Shown piece by piece: positions 18,305 to 27,100 of a DNA stretch of 64,000 bases. A model generated the notes under the pieces. It ran no database searches and was not told where the DNA came from. It was given only the letters and a program-made list of their open reading frames with translations. The translations under genes were made by a program, and so were the position numbers. Source of the stretch: Phyllobacterium calauticae (lineage in GTDB: Bacteria; Pseudomonadota; Alphaproteobacteria; Rhizobiales; Rhizobiaceae). Numbering within the stretch: position 1 is the stretch's first letter; every line of letters begins with the position of its first letter. The stretch spans positions 390,742 through 454,741 of the forward strand of contig NZ_JAGENB010000004.1 of NCBI RefSeq assembly GCF_019991125.1, written 5' to 3'.

Positions 18305-19801
18305 ATGAACGTACTTTACATCGACATCGACAGCCTGAGACGCGACCATCTCGGCTGCTACGGCTATCATCGCAACACCTCGCCAGTCATCGACAGTCTC
18401 GCCCGCGATGGTATCCGCTTCGACAATGTCTATGTTTCCGACGTGCCCTGTCATCCCTCGCGCACGGCGCTGTGGAGCGGGCGGCACGGCATGAAAACCG
18501 GCGTGGTCGGACATGGTGGCACCGCCTGCGAGCCGTTCCGCGAGGGCGCCGAGCGCGCCTGGGCCGGAACCTTCTACGAGGAAGGCTGGATGCGCGCGCT
18601 GCGCGACCTCGACTACCACACCACCACGATCAGCAGCTTCGGCGAGCGGCACGGCTGCTGGCACTGGTATGCCGGCTTCAATGAGATCATCAACCCCGGC
18701 AAGGCCGGCATGGAAAACGCCGATGAGGTCTCTAACTTGGCTGTTGACTGGCTGAAGCGCAATGGCTCGGCCAAAAAATGGTTCCTGCACGTCAATGTCT
18801 GGGATCCGCATACCCCCTACCGCGCGCCGGACGCCTTTGGCGACCCCTTCGCCAGCGAACCGCTGCCCGAATGGATGACGAAGGAGGTGTTTGCCAAGAG
18901 CCATGCCGGCTACGGCCCGCATAGCCCGCAGGAGCCCTCCGGCTTCGATGTCGAGCCCGGCGGATCAAAATACCGGCGCATGCCGAGCCCGATCAGCGAC
19001 ATGGATCGTGTCAAGGCATGGTTCGATGGCTATGACACCGGCATACTATATGCCGACCACCATGTCGGGCTGATCATCGACGAGCTGAAACGCCAAGGCC
19101 TGTTCGACCAGACGATCATCGTCATCGGCGCCGACCATGGCGAGAATCTCGGCGAGCTCAATGTTTGGGCCGACCACCAGACCGCCGATGAGTTCACCTG
19201 CAACGTGCCGCTGGTGATCCGCTGGCCGGGCGCTGACGCACCACGCGGCGTCAACCACGGCCTGCACTATCATTTCGACTGGGCCGCGACGCTGGTCGAC
19301 CGGCTGGGTGGCACCGTGCCGCCAGTGTGGGACGGGCGTTCCTTCGCCCCGGCTTTGCAATCAGGTCAGGATGGCGGCCGCGATTTTCTGGTGCTGAGCC
19401 AGGGCGCCTGGGCGGTGCAGCGCGGCGTGCGGTTCCGGCTTCAGGCCGCCGACTGGATCATGCTGCGCACCTATCACGACGGTTACAAGGATTTCGGACC
19501 GGTCGCGCTTTTCAATCTGAGCGAAGATCCGCACGAACAGCACGATCTCGCGGCATCACGCCCCGACATCGTCGCCCATGCCAGCCAGCTGCTCGAGGAC
19601 TGGCGAACCGCAATGGCCGTGAGCGGCGACAACGACGTCGATCCGCTGGTGACGGTGATGCGCGAAGGTGGACCGTTCCACACAAAGGGCGAACTCCCAG
19701 CCTATCTGAAGAGACTGCGCGCCACCGGCCGCGCGGCCGCGGCGGCCGCGCTTGAGACGCGCCACCCTGCCCTGGCACCGCGCCGCCGATCGTTGAACTG
19801 A
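18305..19801 (+). CDS. Type I sulfatase, cytoplasmic
   Basis: 498 residues from the ATG at 18305 (a Met seven codons upstream is less likely because the protein then would not begin at the usual NVLYIDIDSLRRDHLGCYGY). Residues Asp7 and Asp9 are metal ligands. The motif C-H-P-S-R (Cys49 to Arg53) is the C-x-P-x-R signature whose Cys is converted to formylglycine, and DHGENLGE supplies further metal ligands. There is no signal peptide, so the ester must be imported first, which fits the ABC transporter upstream. No formylglycine-generating enzyme is encoded in the window, so maturation must depend on a gene elsewhere. GC-rich codon use matches the four genes before it. Confidence 0.9.
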   Translation: MNVLYIDIDSLRRDHLGCYGYHRNTSPVIDSLARDGIRFDNVYVSDVPCHPSRTALWSGRHGMKTGVVGHGGTACEPFREGAERAWAGTFYEEGWMRALRDLDYHTTTISSFGERHGCWHWYAGFNEIINPGKAGMENADEVSNLAVDWLKRNGSAKKWFLHVNVWDPHTPYRAPDAFGDPFASEPLPEWMTKEVFAKSHAGYGPHSPQEPSGFDVEPGGSKYRRMPSPISDMDRVKAWFDGYDTGILYADHHVGLIIDELKRQGLFDQTIIVIGADHGENLGELNVWADHQTADEFTCNVPLVIRWPGADAPRGVNHGLHYHFDWAATLVDRLGGTVPPVWDGRSFAPALQSGQDGGRDFLVLSQGAWAVQRGVRFRLQAADWIMLRTYHDGYKDFGPVALFNLSEDPHEQHDLAASRPDIVAHASQLLEDWRTAMAVSGDNDVDPLVTVMREGGPFHTKGELPAYLKRLRATGRAAAAAALETRHPALAPRRRSLN

Positions 19802-19972
19802 AGCAGGATCTCGTTGCCCAGGGAACGCCACTTTCGGCAATATTGGTCCGCCCAGCCCTATTTCTCGCAGGCATTCATTGATATAGTCTGCCTTGCACGA
19901 CGTTGAAAAACCGCTGCTTGTTTCTGGAATACAGTTTGCCGAAGCAAGGCACTGTATTTATTGGATATCTAC

Positions 19973-20875
19973 ATGGAATTGAAATGGCTTGAAGATTTCC
20001 TGAGCCTCTCCCAGCATTACAGTTTTTCAAGAGCGGCCAATGACCGCCATATCACGCAGTCTGCCTTAAGCAGACGAATCAAGCAGTTGGAAGATTGGGT
20101 TGGCATGCCGCTGATCGACCGCTCAACCAATCCTATCCGGCTGACGGCGGCAGGGCAGAGTTTTCTGCCCCGGGCACAAGATGCTGTGGAGTTGCTGTAC
20201 GGCGTCAGAAGTTCGCTGGCAGAACGCTACGCTCCCATGTGGGAAATTTTATCCTTCGCCACGCTGAACACACTTTCCCTGACATTCTTTCCTGCCTGGA
20301 TGGCCGAGCTGGAAGCGTCCGGCGACAGTTTCCGCGCCCGGTTCGCCGACCCTCACTCGTCTTTCCTCGGCAACATCTCGACCCTGGTGAACGGCGACTG
20401 TGACTTCTTTCTCACCTATGCGCATCACGCAGTCCCGCAGATGGACGATCTGAAGGGGTTTCCGTTCCTTCCTCTCGGCGTTGAACGGGTCATCCCGGTT
20501 TCGGCCCGCGGCCCGGCAGGCAGCCCGTTGCACAGTCTCAAGGATCGCTCTCGGCCGACCGATTATCTCAGCTATCGCGGCAACTCGTTTTTCTCTTCGG
20601 CCCTGCCCTGGCTTTTCGACAGGCACAAATTTCAGCTCAACACTGTCTACGAAAACGGGATGTCGGTAGCGCTGAAGGCAATGACGGTTTCCGGCCATGG
20701 CGTCGCGTGGATCCCGGAGGGCCTTGTAGCGGATGAATTGAAACGGGGCGTTCTCGTTCGGGCGGGCGACATGGACGCCGATCTGGTGGTCGATATCAGG
20801 GTTTACCGCACGCCGCAGTTTCGTAACCGGCATGCGGAAAGATTTTGGCGGCGGGCCTCGCAACTGGCAGCATGA
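19973..20875 (+). CDS. LysR-family transcriptional regulator
   Basis: 300 residues from the ATG at 19973; a TTG 12 nt upstream is a weaker alternative. Winged helix-turn-helix MELKWLEDFLSLSQHYSFSRAANDR with ITQSALSRRIKQLE, then the effector domain. The pattern (ALSRRIKQLEDWVG, PIRLTAAG, SLAERYAPMWEILSFATLNTL) is of the subgroup often linked to amino acid or peptide catabolism. It converges on the 3' end of peptide operon 2, so it is not in the usual divergent position; a role in that operon is only a possibility. Confidence 0.88.
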   Translation: MELKWLEDFLSLSQHYSFSRAANDRHITQSALSRRIKQLEDWVGMPLIDRSTNPIRLTAAGQSFLPRAQDAVELLYGVRSSLAERYAPMWEILSFATLNTLSLTFFPAWMAELEASGDSFRARFADPHSSFLGNISTLVNGDCDFFLTYAHHAVPQMDDLKGFPFLPLGVERVIPVSARGPAGSPLHSLKDRSRPTDYLSYRGNSFFSSALPWLFDRHKFQLNTVYENGMSVALKAMTVSGHGVAWIPEGLVADELKRGVLVRAGDMDADLVVDIRVYRTPQFRNRHAERFWRRASQLAA

Positions 20876-20916
20876 GCCATCGGGAAGAAATCGGCCCGGC
20901 ACCCGCCGCCAAGCCT

Positions 20917-22272
20917 TTACCTGAACAGGGGCCGTAAGATTTTCAGGTTGCCGGCAGTGTCAAGGTCCTGCAAATTGCCGTAAATCTCGCTGGCATTTTC
21001 TATACCGTCGCAGCAATCCCGGAATTTTCGCGACCGGTCTGCTTCGGAAAAAGGCTGCTGGTTGGTGCCGACCGCGAACTGGCGCGACCTTTGCAGAACC
21101 TGGCCATTGCGCAGGGTTATCGTCACGACATGCGGCAGCTTTTGCGGCGATGCGCATTCGTCGTCCAAACTGTAGCTCTGCATGGTCACCGCGCCAAGAA
21201 GGTGGTCGCCCGCGAAGGTCCGCACTGCTTCGGGGGTAAAATCGGAAAGACCGAGATAGCCTTGCCGCAGGGCACGGGCCACGCAATACTGCATGGAAAA
21301 GCGCGCCTGCATCTGGTCGACGGGCGCCGGATAGGCCAGATTGCGATAGTTGGCGATCCCGACAAGCGTATCAACGGTCTTCACATCATCGGCAACAAAG
21401 TCGTGTTCATGCGCCAGATCGAGCAAGGCATCGATGATCATGTGCGTGGAACCACAGCATGGATGGCGCTTGGGCATCACGCCGGCAGTTTCGATGATAT
21501 GCGCAGTCGGCGCAAGGATATCCTGCGTTTGCCAGTTGATCTGCGGGTCACCGGCAAAAAGCTCGCGAAACCCCTGCTCTCCTTCCAGAATGTCATGCCT
21601 TGCCTGCATTCCCGCCCTCGCAAGCAAAGCGGCTTCAACGGCATTGCGTGCCGCCATTCCGGCGTGAAACGGCTTGATGAGGGTGCCGAACTGACCCTTC
21701 GTACCGGATGCGAAACTCACTGCAATGGTCAGTGCATGGGCGGTCGCCTCAACACTGAGCCCCAATATACGAGCCGTGGCTACAGCCGTACCGATACTGC
21801 CAATCGTCGAGGTGCCGTGCCAGCCGGCGGTATAATGCGCCTGCCCGACACCATCTCCGACATGTGCCTGCGCCTGCAGACCCGCCAGAAAAGCGTCGAT
21901 CAATTGTGATCCGCTTGTCTTTTCCAGATCCGCCAGCGCCAGTATGGCAGGAACCAGGACTGCCGATGCGTGACTCATACCGGGCAGGAAATTGTCATCG
22001 TAGTCCAGCGCGTGAGCGGCAGTGCCGTTGATGAGCCCTGCCAGCATGGGGCTGGATTTACCGCCTGTTACCAGGAGCGCCTCGCCACCGCTGCCCGGTC
22101 GGGCAAAGGCGTCCCTGACACTGCATGTGCTTTGGTCCGTACGCCCCGCCACCATGCACGCCAGCGTATCGATGATGGCGTTCTGCGCCAGCCGGCGTGC
22201 GTTGGCACTGGCCACAGTTCTGATGCTAGCCTCCGCTATGGCGGAGGCCACAGTCATGTCTTGCCCTTGCAT
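20917..22272 (-). CDS. MmgE/PrpD-family protein
   Basis: 451 residues, the length of the family. Typical segments: NAIIDTLACMVAG at the N-terminus, GTAAHALDYDD (family signature), HAGMAARNAVEAALLA, KRHPCCGSTH, and a C-terminal domain with VTITLRNGQVL. Members include 2-methylcitrate dehydratase, cis-aconitate decarboxylase and iminodisuccinate epimerase, so the reaction cannot be named. It is the last gene of peptide operon 2, 6 nt after the serine hydrolase gene. Its link to peptide use is unexplained; it may act on the acyl or dicarboxylate part of the imported compound. Met6 is an alternative start with its own AAGGG. Confidence 0.9.
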   Translation of the reverse strand: MQGQDMTVASAIAEASIRTVASANARRLAQNAIIDTLACMVAGRTDQSTCSVRDAFARPGSGGEALLVTGGKSSPMLAGLINGTAAHALDYDDNFLPGMSHASAVLVPAILALADLEKTSGSQLIDAFLAGLQAQAHVGDGVGQAHYTAGWHGTSTIGSIGTAVATARILGLSVEATAHALTIAVSFASGTKGQFGTLIKPFHAGMAARNAVEAALLARAGMQARHDILEGEQGFRELFAGDPQINWQTQDILAPTAHIIETAGVMPKRHPCCGSTHMIIDALLDLAHEHDFVADDVKTVDTLVGIANYRNLAYPAPVDQMQARFSMQYCVARALRQGYLGLSDFTPEAVRTFAGDHLLGAVTMQSYSLDDECASPQKLPHVVTITLRNGQVLQRSRQFAVGTNQQPFSEADRSRKFRDCCDGIENASEIYGNLQDLDTAGNLKILRPLFR

Positions 22273-22278
22273 GCTGCA

Positions 22279-23280
22279 CTACCCCTGAAATGCATCCAGG
22301 ACGAGCTTCAGCAGCCGTCCGAATTTGTGACGGTCAAGTTGCCGCCCCTGCACATCCGTATTGACCCGGTGCACCAGCACCATATCCAGCGCCGGCATGA
22401 CGATACAGAAGTGGCCGCCCGCGCCAAAGCCGGCATAGCTGCCCTTAGGTGCCACGACTCCAGGGAAAAATACGCCGTCCCGCTCCAGCCACCACATATA
22501 GCCATAGGCTCCACGCGCACCCGCGTGAGAATACGGCATGACGCATTCCTGCGCCCAGCCCTGCGGCAGGATGTGGGCGCCATTCCATGAACCATGGCGC
22601 AGATAAAGCTGGCCAAACCGGGCCAGGTCCCGCGTCGATAAGCGGAACGGATAAGCTGCATGGCGGCTTTCAGTGAAATGATCGTGCCAACCGTCAGGCT
22701 TTGCACCGTCAAGCGAGAAATCCTCAAATTGCAAAGGCTTGGCAATGCGTTCGTTGAAGGCTTGATGGACCGTCTTGCCTGTCAATTGTTCGAAGATCGT
22801 GCCGAGCGCATTGAAGTCCCAATTGTTGTAACACCAGAAAGTGCCTGGGGCATGGGCGTGTCGCTTTTCCTTGATCATTCGCATCCACGGCGTTTCATAA
22901 CCGGCAGCGTGATAAATGCCCGAACGAGCGGTCAGCAGATCGTAGACTGTCGCCTGCTTTTCGACCGCGCTCAGTCCATCATTGTCATCAATGCCCAGGG
23001 CTTCCAGCGTCTGGCTCAGATCAATGGTTCCGTCCGCGACATCCTGCCCCATCAGGGCCGCCAGTACGCTTTTGCGGATCGAATGGCAAAGATATTTGTG
23101 GGTGATATCGCCATAGGTGTAAACAATCTTGCCACCTTGCACGATCATCAAAGCATCAGTTTCCTGAGCATCGGCGCAGGCTTCAACCGCTTGCAGCCCC
23201 TTATCCAGCCAACCAGCGGCTGAAGGGTCCTTGATCCGCTCCCAATCCCCGGCCGGATTGGCTGCCGAATGATAGTTCAT
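22279..23280 (-). CDS. Serine hydrolase, beta-lactamase (class C/esterase) family, cytoplasmic
   Basis: 333 residues. Catalytic S-x-x-K is SIRK (Ser67-Lys70) and the second motif Y-x-N is YNN (Tyr151-Asn153); further on, GYMWWLERDG and GAGGHFCIVMP match the C-terminal half of the family, with the K-T-G box replaced by a GAGGH segment as in many class C-like esterases and peptidases. No signal peptide, so it works in the cytoplasm. It overlaps the upstream ATPase gene by 4 nt, hence is tightly coupled to the peptide transporter. Likely an esterase, amidase or D-amino-acid peptidase; the substrate is unknown. Confidence 0.85.
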   Translation of the reverse strand: MNYHSAANPAGDWERIKDPSAAGWLDKGLQAVEACADAQETDALMIVQGGKIVYTYGDITHKYLCHSIRKSVLAALMGQDVADGTIDLSQTLEALGIDDNDGLSAVEKQATVYDLLTARSGIYHAAGYETPWMRMIKEKRHAHAPGTFWCYNNWDFNALGTIFEQLTGKTVHQAFNERIAKPLQFEDFSLDGAKPDGWHDHFTESRHAAYPFRLSTRDLARFGQLYLRHGSWNGAHILPQGWAQECVMPYSHAGARGAYGYMWWLERDGVFFPGVVAPKGSYAGFGAGGHFCIVMPALDMVLVHRVNTDVQGRQLDRHKFGRLLKLVLDAFQG

Positions 23281-24074
23281 TGTTGCATGTCCTTGTCATG
23301 ATTGTGTGCCACCGCCTCGACACTCGCCTGCAGGAAATCCTGCGTGTAGGAATCCCTGGCCCGCGATTGCCGCAGATCGTCTGCGGTGAGTTCTTCCAGT
23401 ATAATGCCCTTGTGCATGACACCGACGCGTTCGCAGATATGCGCGACCACGGCCAGATCATGCGAAACCATGAGATAGGTGAGGTTTCGCTCGCGGCGCA
23501 GCGTCTTCAGAAGATTGAGAATTTCCGCCTGAACCGATACGTCCAGCGCCGAGGTCGGCTCATCCAGCAGCAGCACCTCAGGTTCAATGATCAGTGCACG
23601 GGCAATCGCCACGCGCTGGCGCTGACCGCCCGACAATTCATGCGGATAACGATACATGAAGTTCGGCCCAAGCCCGACGGCAGCCAGCACATCGCGGATA
23701 CGCTCTTCCCTGCGGTCCATGCCGTGGATCGCAAGAGATTCAGCAAGTACCTTGTACACCTGTTTGCGCGGGTGCAGCGAAGCGTAGGGGTCCTGAAACA
23801 CCATCTGCACCCGGCGAAAGAACGCTTTGTCGCGCGTGCCCGCCATCGGCTGACCATCAAAGATGAAACTGCCCTGATAATGCGGAATCAATCCTGCAAG
23901 CGCGCGCAAAATCGTCGACTTCCCGCAGCCTGACTCTCCGATCAGACCATAGGCCTGGCCCCGCGCAATGTGAAAGCGGGCTTTCTTGACCACGGCGGTC
24001 CGTTTGCGGCCTTTGCCGAAAATAACCGACAGATCCGACACATCAACGTGTGGTCTCCCAATGTCATTCATCAT
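23277..24074 (-). CDS. Peptide ABC transporter ATP-binding protein (DppF type, short)
   Basis: 265 residues. Walker [21 protein letters not shown], signature LSGGQRQR, Walker B LLLDEPTSALD, H-loop MVSHDLAVV. It ends shortly after the helical region (DSYTQDFLQASVEAVA) and lacks the long C-terminal extension with spaced cysteines seen in the first operon. Overlaps its neighbours by 4 nt on both sides. Pairs with the next ATPase in the second peptide importer. Confidence 0.92.
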   Translation of the reverse strand: MMNDIGRPHVDVSDLSVIFGKGRKRTAVVKKARFHIARGQAYGLIGESGCGKSTILRALAGLIPHYQGSFIFDGQPMAGTRDKAFFRRVQMVFQDPYASLHPRKQVYKVLAESLAIHGMDRREERIRDVLAAVGLGPNFMYRYPHELSGGQRQRVAIARALIIEPEVLLLDEPTSALDVSVQAEILNLLKTLRRERNLTYLMVSHDLAVVAHICERVGVMHKGIILEELTADDLRQSRARDSYTQDFLQASVEAVAHNHDKDMQQ

Positions 24075-24934
24075 GCCTGTCCCTCGCTCAGAGTTGCACC
24101 GCTCAGCCAGCTCGGATCACGCTCAGGAACTTTCAGCATGTCGACCGGGCGATCGAGCCGCGGAAGACTGGCCAAGAGTGCCTGCGTATAGGGATGCCTG
24201 GCCTTATGCAGTTCCTTGGCGGGCAGGTCCTCCATAATGCGGCCCGCATACATCACCAGAACGCGGTCGCAGAAATCGGCGACCAGATTGAGGTCGTGGC
24301 TGATGAACATCAGCCCGGTGCCAGAACGGCTGACGAGTTCATCCAGAACCGTTAGCACCTGCCGGCGCACCGTCACGTCCAGAGCGGATGTCGGCTCGTC
24401 GGCAATAATCATGTCCGGTTCCGGGATGAGCATCATGGCGATCATCACGCGCTGTCCCATGCCACCCGATATCTCATGCGGGAACAGTTTCATGACGCGT
24501 TCCGGATCGCGAATATGGACGGCTTCCAGCATGGCCAGCGTTTTTTGTCTGGCTATTGCGGGCCGTGCGCGATGATGGAGACGATAGGCTTCCATGATCT
24601 GATCGCCGATACGGATCAAGGGATTGAGTGAGTATTTCGGATCCTGCAGGATCATTGAAATACGGTTGCCCCGTATCGTACGCATCTTCCGTTCGCTGGC
24701 AGAAAGCAGGTCGACGCCGTCGAAACGCATTGCCTTCGCGCGAATTTGCGCAGATTTCGGCGTCAGTTTCAGCACCGAACGGCCCGTCATCGACTTGCCC
24801 GAACCAGACTCGCCGACAATTCCCACCTTCTCCCGTCCGATGGAGAAACTGATGCCGCGCACAATGTCGATATCGTGTTTCACGCCCGGAAACGACACCC
24901 AGAGATCATCAACTTCAAGCAGAGGTTTTGTCAT
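24071..24934 (-). CDS. Peptide ABC transporter ATP-binding protein (DppD type)
   Basis: 287 residues from the ATG at 24934, 5 nt after the permease stop; the longer frame to 25090 runs through the permease gene and is not native. Walker A GESGSGKSM, LQDPKYSLNP, signature ISGGMGQR, Walker B MIIADEPTSALD, H-loop FISHDLNLV. The C-terminus (LPRLDRPVDMLKVPERDPSW) has no cysteines, so like its partner it lacks the Cys motif common in Opp/Dpp ATPases. The Gly in SGGMGQR is a minor departure from the usual Arg/Lys. Confidence 0.92.
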   Translation of the reverse strand: MTKPLLEVDDLWVSFPGVKHDIDIVRGISFSIGREKVGIVGESGSGKSMTGRSVLKLTPKSAQIRAKAMRFDGVDLLSASERKMRTIRGNRISMILQDPKYSLNPLIRIGDQIMEAYRLHHRARPAIARQKTLAMLEAVHIRDPERVMKLFPHEISGGMGQRVMIAMMLIPEPDMIIADEPTSALDVTVRRQVLTVLDELVSRSGTGLMFISHDLNLVADFCDRVLVMYAGRIMEDLPAKELHKARHPYTQALLASLPRLDRPVDMLKVPERDPSWLSGATLSEGQA

Positions 24935-24939
24935 GATCT

Positions 24940-25872
24940 TTATCCGTTCCGTGGATCGAGAATATCGCGCAGACCATCGCCCAAAAGATTGAAGGCGAGA
25001 CTGGCAAGAAGAATTGCGCAGCCCGGCACCGCGGCGAGCCACCACGAGGTCATCATGAATTCTCGGCCGCTGGAAAGCATCGCGCCCCATTCAGGGCTTG
25101 GCGGCTGCGCGCCCAGGCCCAGAAAACCAAGGCCCGCAGCTGTCAGAATAATCGACGACATATTGAGTGTGATGCGAATGACGACTGAAGGGATACACAT
25201 CGGCACGACATGTTTTGCAATCACACGCATCGTGGATGCGCCCTGCAGGCGGATCGCGGCGACATAGTCGGACGAGCGGATGGTCAGGGTTTCCGCACGG
25301 GCAAGACGGGCGATCGGTGGCCAGGCGGCAAGCGAAATCGCGATGACTGCGTTTTCAATGCCGGGCCCAAGGGCAGCGGCAAAGGACAGGGCGAGAACGA
25401 GACTGGGAAAGGCGAGAAAAATATCGACAATACGCATCAAAGCCGTATCGACCCAGCCGCCGATGTAGCCAGCGGTGGTGCCAACGATCAACCCAATCGG
25501 TGCGGCGATAATCGCGGTTAGTGTGACAATATACAGCGTGATGCGCGAGCCAAAGACAAGACGGCTGAAAATATCGCGCCCCAGTTCATCGGTCCCGAAA
25601 TAATGGGCCCATGACGGCCTTTGCAGCCGGTTCGCCAGATCATTGGTTCCGATATCATGGGTGGCGATATAGGGCGCAAACAACGCCACAAGAACCAGCA
25701 GCACAATCACAAAGAGGCCAAAAACGGCTGAGGTATTGGAGAGAAGCTTCAACCAGGAGCGTCGCAGCTGCTGTGCATTGGCTTGCAATGCAGAGGTCGG
25801 CACTGGCGCGGTCAGCCATTCACGCAGAGAACTGAAAGAGCGCACCGGATTTGTCGTGAGTTCATTGCTCAT
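24940..25872 (-). CDS. Peptide ABC transporter permease (DppC type)
   Basis: 310 residues. A polar N-terminal extension of about 45 residues precedes the first membrane helix (SAVFGLFVIVLLVLVALFAPYI). Then HDIGTNDLANRLQRPSWAHY, FGTDELGRDIFSR, the EAA loop (AAIRLQGASTMRVIAKHVVP) and the tail LLGDGLRDILDPRNG. About six membrane segments. The gene starts 9 nt after the DppB-like gene. Confidence 0.92.
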   Translation of the reverse strand: MSNELTTNPVRSFSSLREWLTAPVPTSALQANAQQLRRSWLKLLSNTSAVFGLFVIVLLVLVALFAPYIATHDIGTNDLANRLQRPSWAHYFGTDELGRDIFSRLVFGSRITLYIVTLTAIIAAPIGLIVGTTAGYIGGWVDTALMRIVDIFLAFPSLVLALSFAAALGPGIENAVIAISLAAWPPIARLARAETLTIRSSDYVAAIRLQGASTMRVIAKHVVPMCIPSVVIRITLNMSSIILTAAGLGFLGLGAQPPSPEWGAMLSSGREFMMTSWWLAAVPGCAILLASLAFNLLGDGLRDILDPRNG

Positions 25873-25881
25873 CTATGGCTC

Positions 25882-26949
25882 CTATCGGGTTCGAGGATCG
25901 AAAATGCGATAGAGGAGATCGCTGATCAGATTGATGCCGACGAACAGGATGCCGACGATCAATGTGCATCCAACGACGGCGTTCATGTCACCGGCCAGAA
26001 GCGCATTGGTGAGATAACGGCCAAACCCCGGCCAAGCGAACACGGTTTCCGTCAGGACAGCCCCCTCCAGCAGAAACGCATAGGAGAGCGCAACAACCGT
26101 AACCACTTGAACAGCGACATTGCGGAAAGCATGCCCCCAGACAGTGCGTGCCCAGGAAAGCCCTTTGACACGGGCGGTAATGATATATTCCTGATTGAGT
26201 TGCTCTATCATGAAGCCGCGCGTCATGCGGCTGATATAGGCCATGGAGCCGAATGCAAGGATCAGGGCGGGCATGATGACGTGACTGATGGCATTGCCAA
26301 AAGCATCCCATTGCCCCTGCATTGCGCTGTCGATGAGCAGGAAGCCCGTCGTCGGCTCGACCGAATATTCATAGAGAAAGTCGATACGGCCCGGCCCGCC
26401 GATCCATCCCAGCGTGGCATAGAAGATCAGGAGCGCCATAAGGCCAAGCCAGAAATTCGGAGTGGAATAACCAAGCAGACTGATCATGCGCACGGCATGA
26501 TCCAGCGGTGAATTGCGGTACATGGCCGAAAACACGCCAAGCGGAATGCCGAAGCCGGTCCCGATGATGATGGCGACCGTGGCCAGTTCGATGGTCGCCG
26601 GAAAGACGCGGCCAATATCCTCCAGCACAGGGCGTCCCGACGTCAGCGCATTGCCGAAGTCGAACATCACCGCATTCTTGAGATAGAGGCCATATTGAAC
26701 AATCAGTGGCTGGTCGAGACCAAGCTTGCGATACATCATGTCGTAAGCCTCCTGGGAGATATTATCGCCCAGCATCGCAACGACCGGATCAAGCGGCAAA
26801 AGACGGCTGATGAAAAATGTCAGCGTGACCAAGCCCAGAAGTGTAACAGCCACGGAAAAGATCAGGCGCGCGGAGGCAGCGAGAAAGAGAAGCACAGGAC
26901 CGAACTCCTCCTCGCCTTCCAGGTCTTCCAGAATGTCGTGCGTTGTCAT
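25882..26949 (-). CDS. Peptide ABC transporter permease (DppB type)
   Basis: 355 residues, about 35 longer than usual. The extra length includes an acidic N-terminal stretch (HDILEDLEGEEEFGP) before the first membrane helix and an inserted loop near residues 185-200 (GPGRIDFLYEYSVEPTTGF). The family core is complete: ISRLLPLDPVVAML, GLDQPLIVQYGLYL, FDFGNAL, the EAA loop (ITARVKGLSWARTVWGHAFR), and the tail LLYRIFDPRTR. It forms the membrane pore with the DppC-like protein. Confidence 0.92.
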   Translation of the reverse strand: MTTHDILEDLEGEEEFGPVLLFLAASARLIFSVAVTLLGLVTLTFFISRLLPLDPVVAMLGDNISQEAYDMMYRKLGLDQPLIVQYGLYLKNAVMFDFGNALTSGRPVLEDIGRVFPATIELATVAIIIGTGFGIPLGVFSAMYRNSPLDHAVRMISLLGYSTPNFWLGLMALLIFYATLGWIGGPGRIDFLYEYSVEPTTGFLLIDSAMQGQWDAFGNAISHVIMPALILAFGSMAYISRMTRGFMIEQLNQEYIITARVKGLSWARTVWGHAFRNVAVQVVTVVALSYAFLLEGAVLTETVFAWPGFGRYLTNALLAGDMNAVVGCTLIVGILFVGINLISDLLYRIFDPRTR

Positions 26950-27062
26950 CGGCTTTGATCCTGAACAAGATGAATAAGGATGCGAAATCCACCGCCATAT
27001 CCGGTAATGTGCGCGCCGCGCTTTGAGGCAGTTGCAGACATCACCTGATCGACGTGGGGGTC

Positions 27063-27084
27063 GCCGGTCCGGGAGGGGACCGGC
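27063..27084 (-). terminator. Intercistronic hairpin after the binding-protein gene of peptide operon 2
   Basis: GCCGGTCC (27063-27070) pairs with GGACCGGC (27077-27084) across a 6-nt loop, 17 nt after the binding-protein stop codon on the minus strand. No T-run follows. It takes the same position as the 15-bp hairpin of peptide operon 1. Confidence 0.55.
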
Positions 27085-27100
27085 AGGGGCTTGAAACGCG

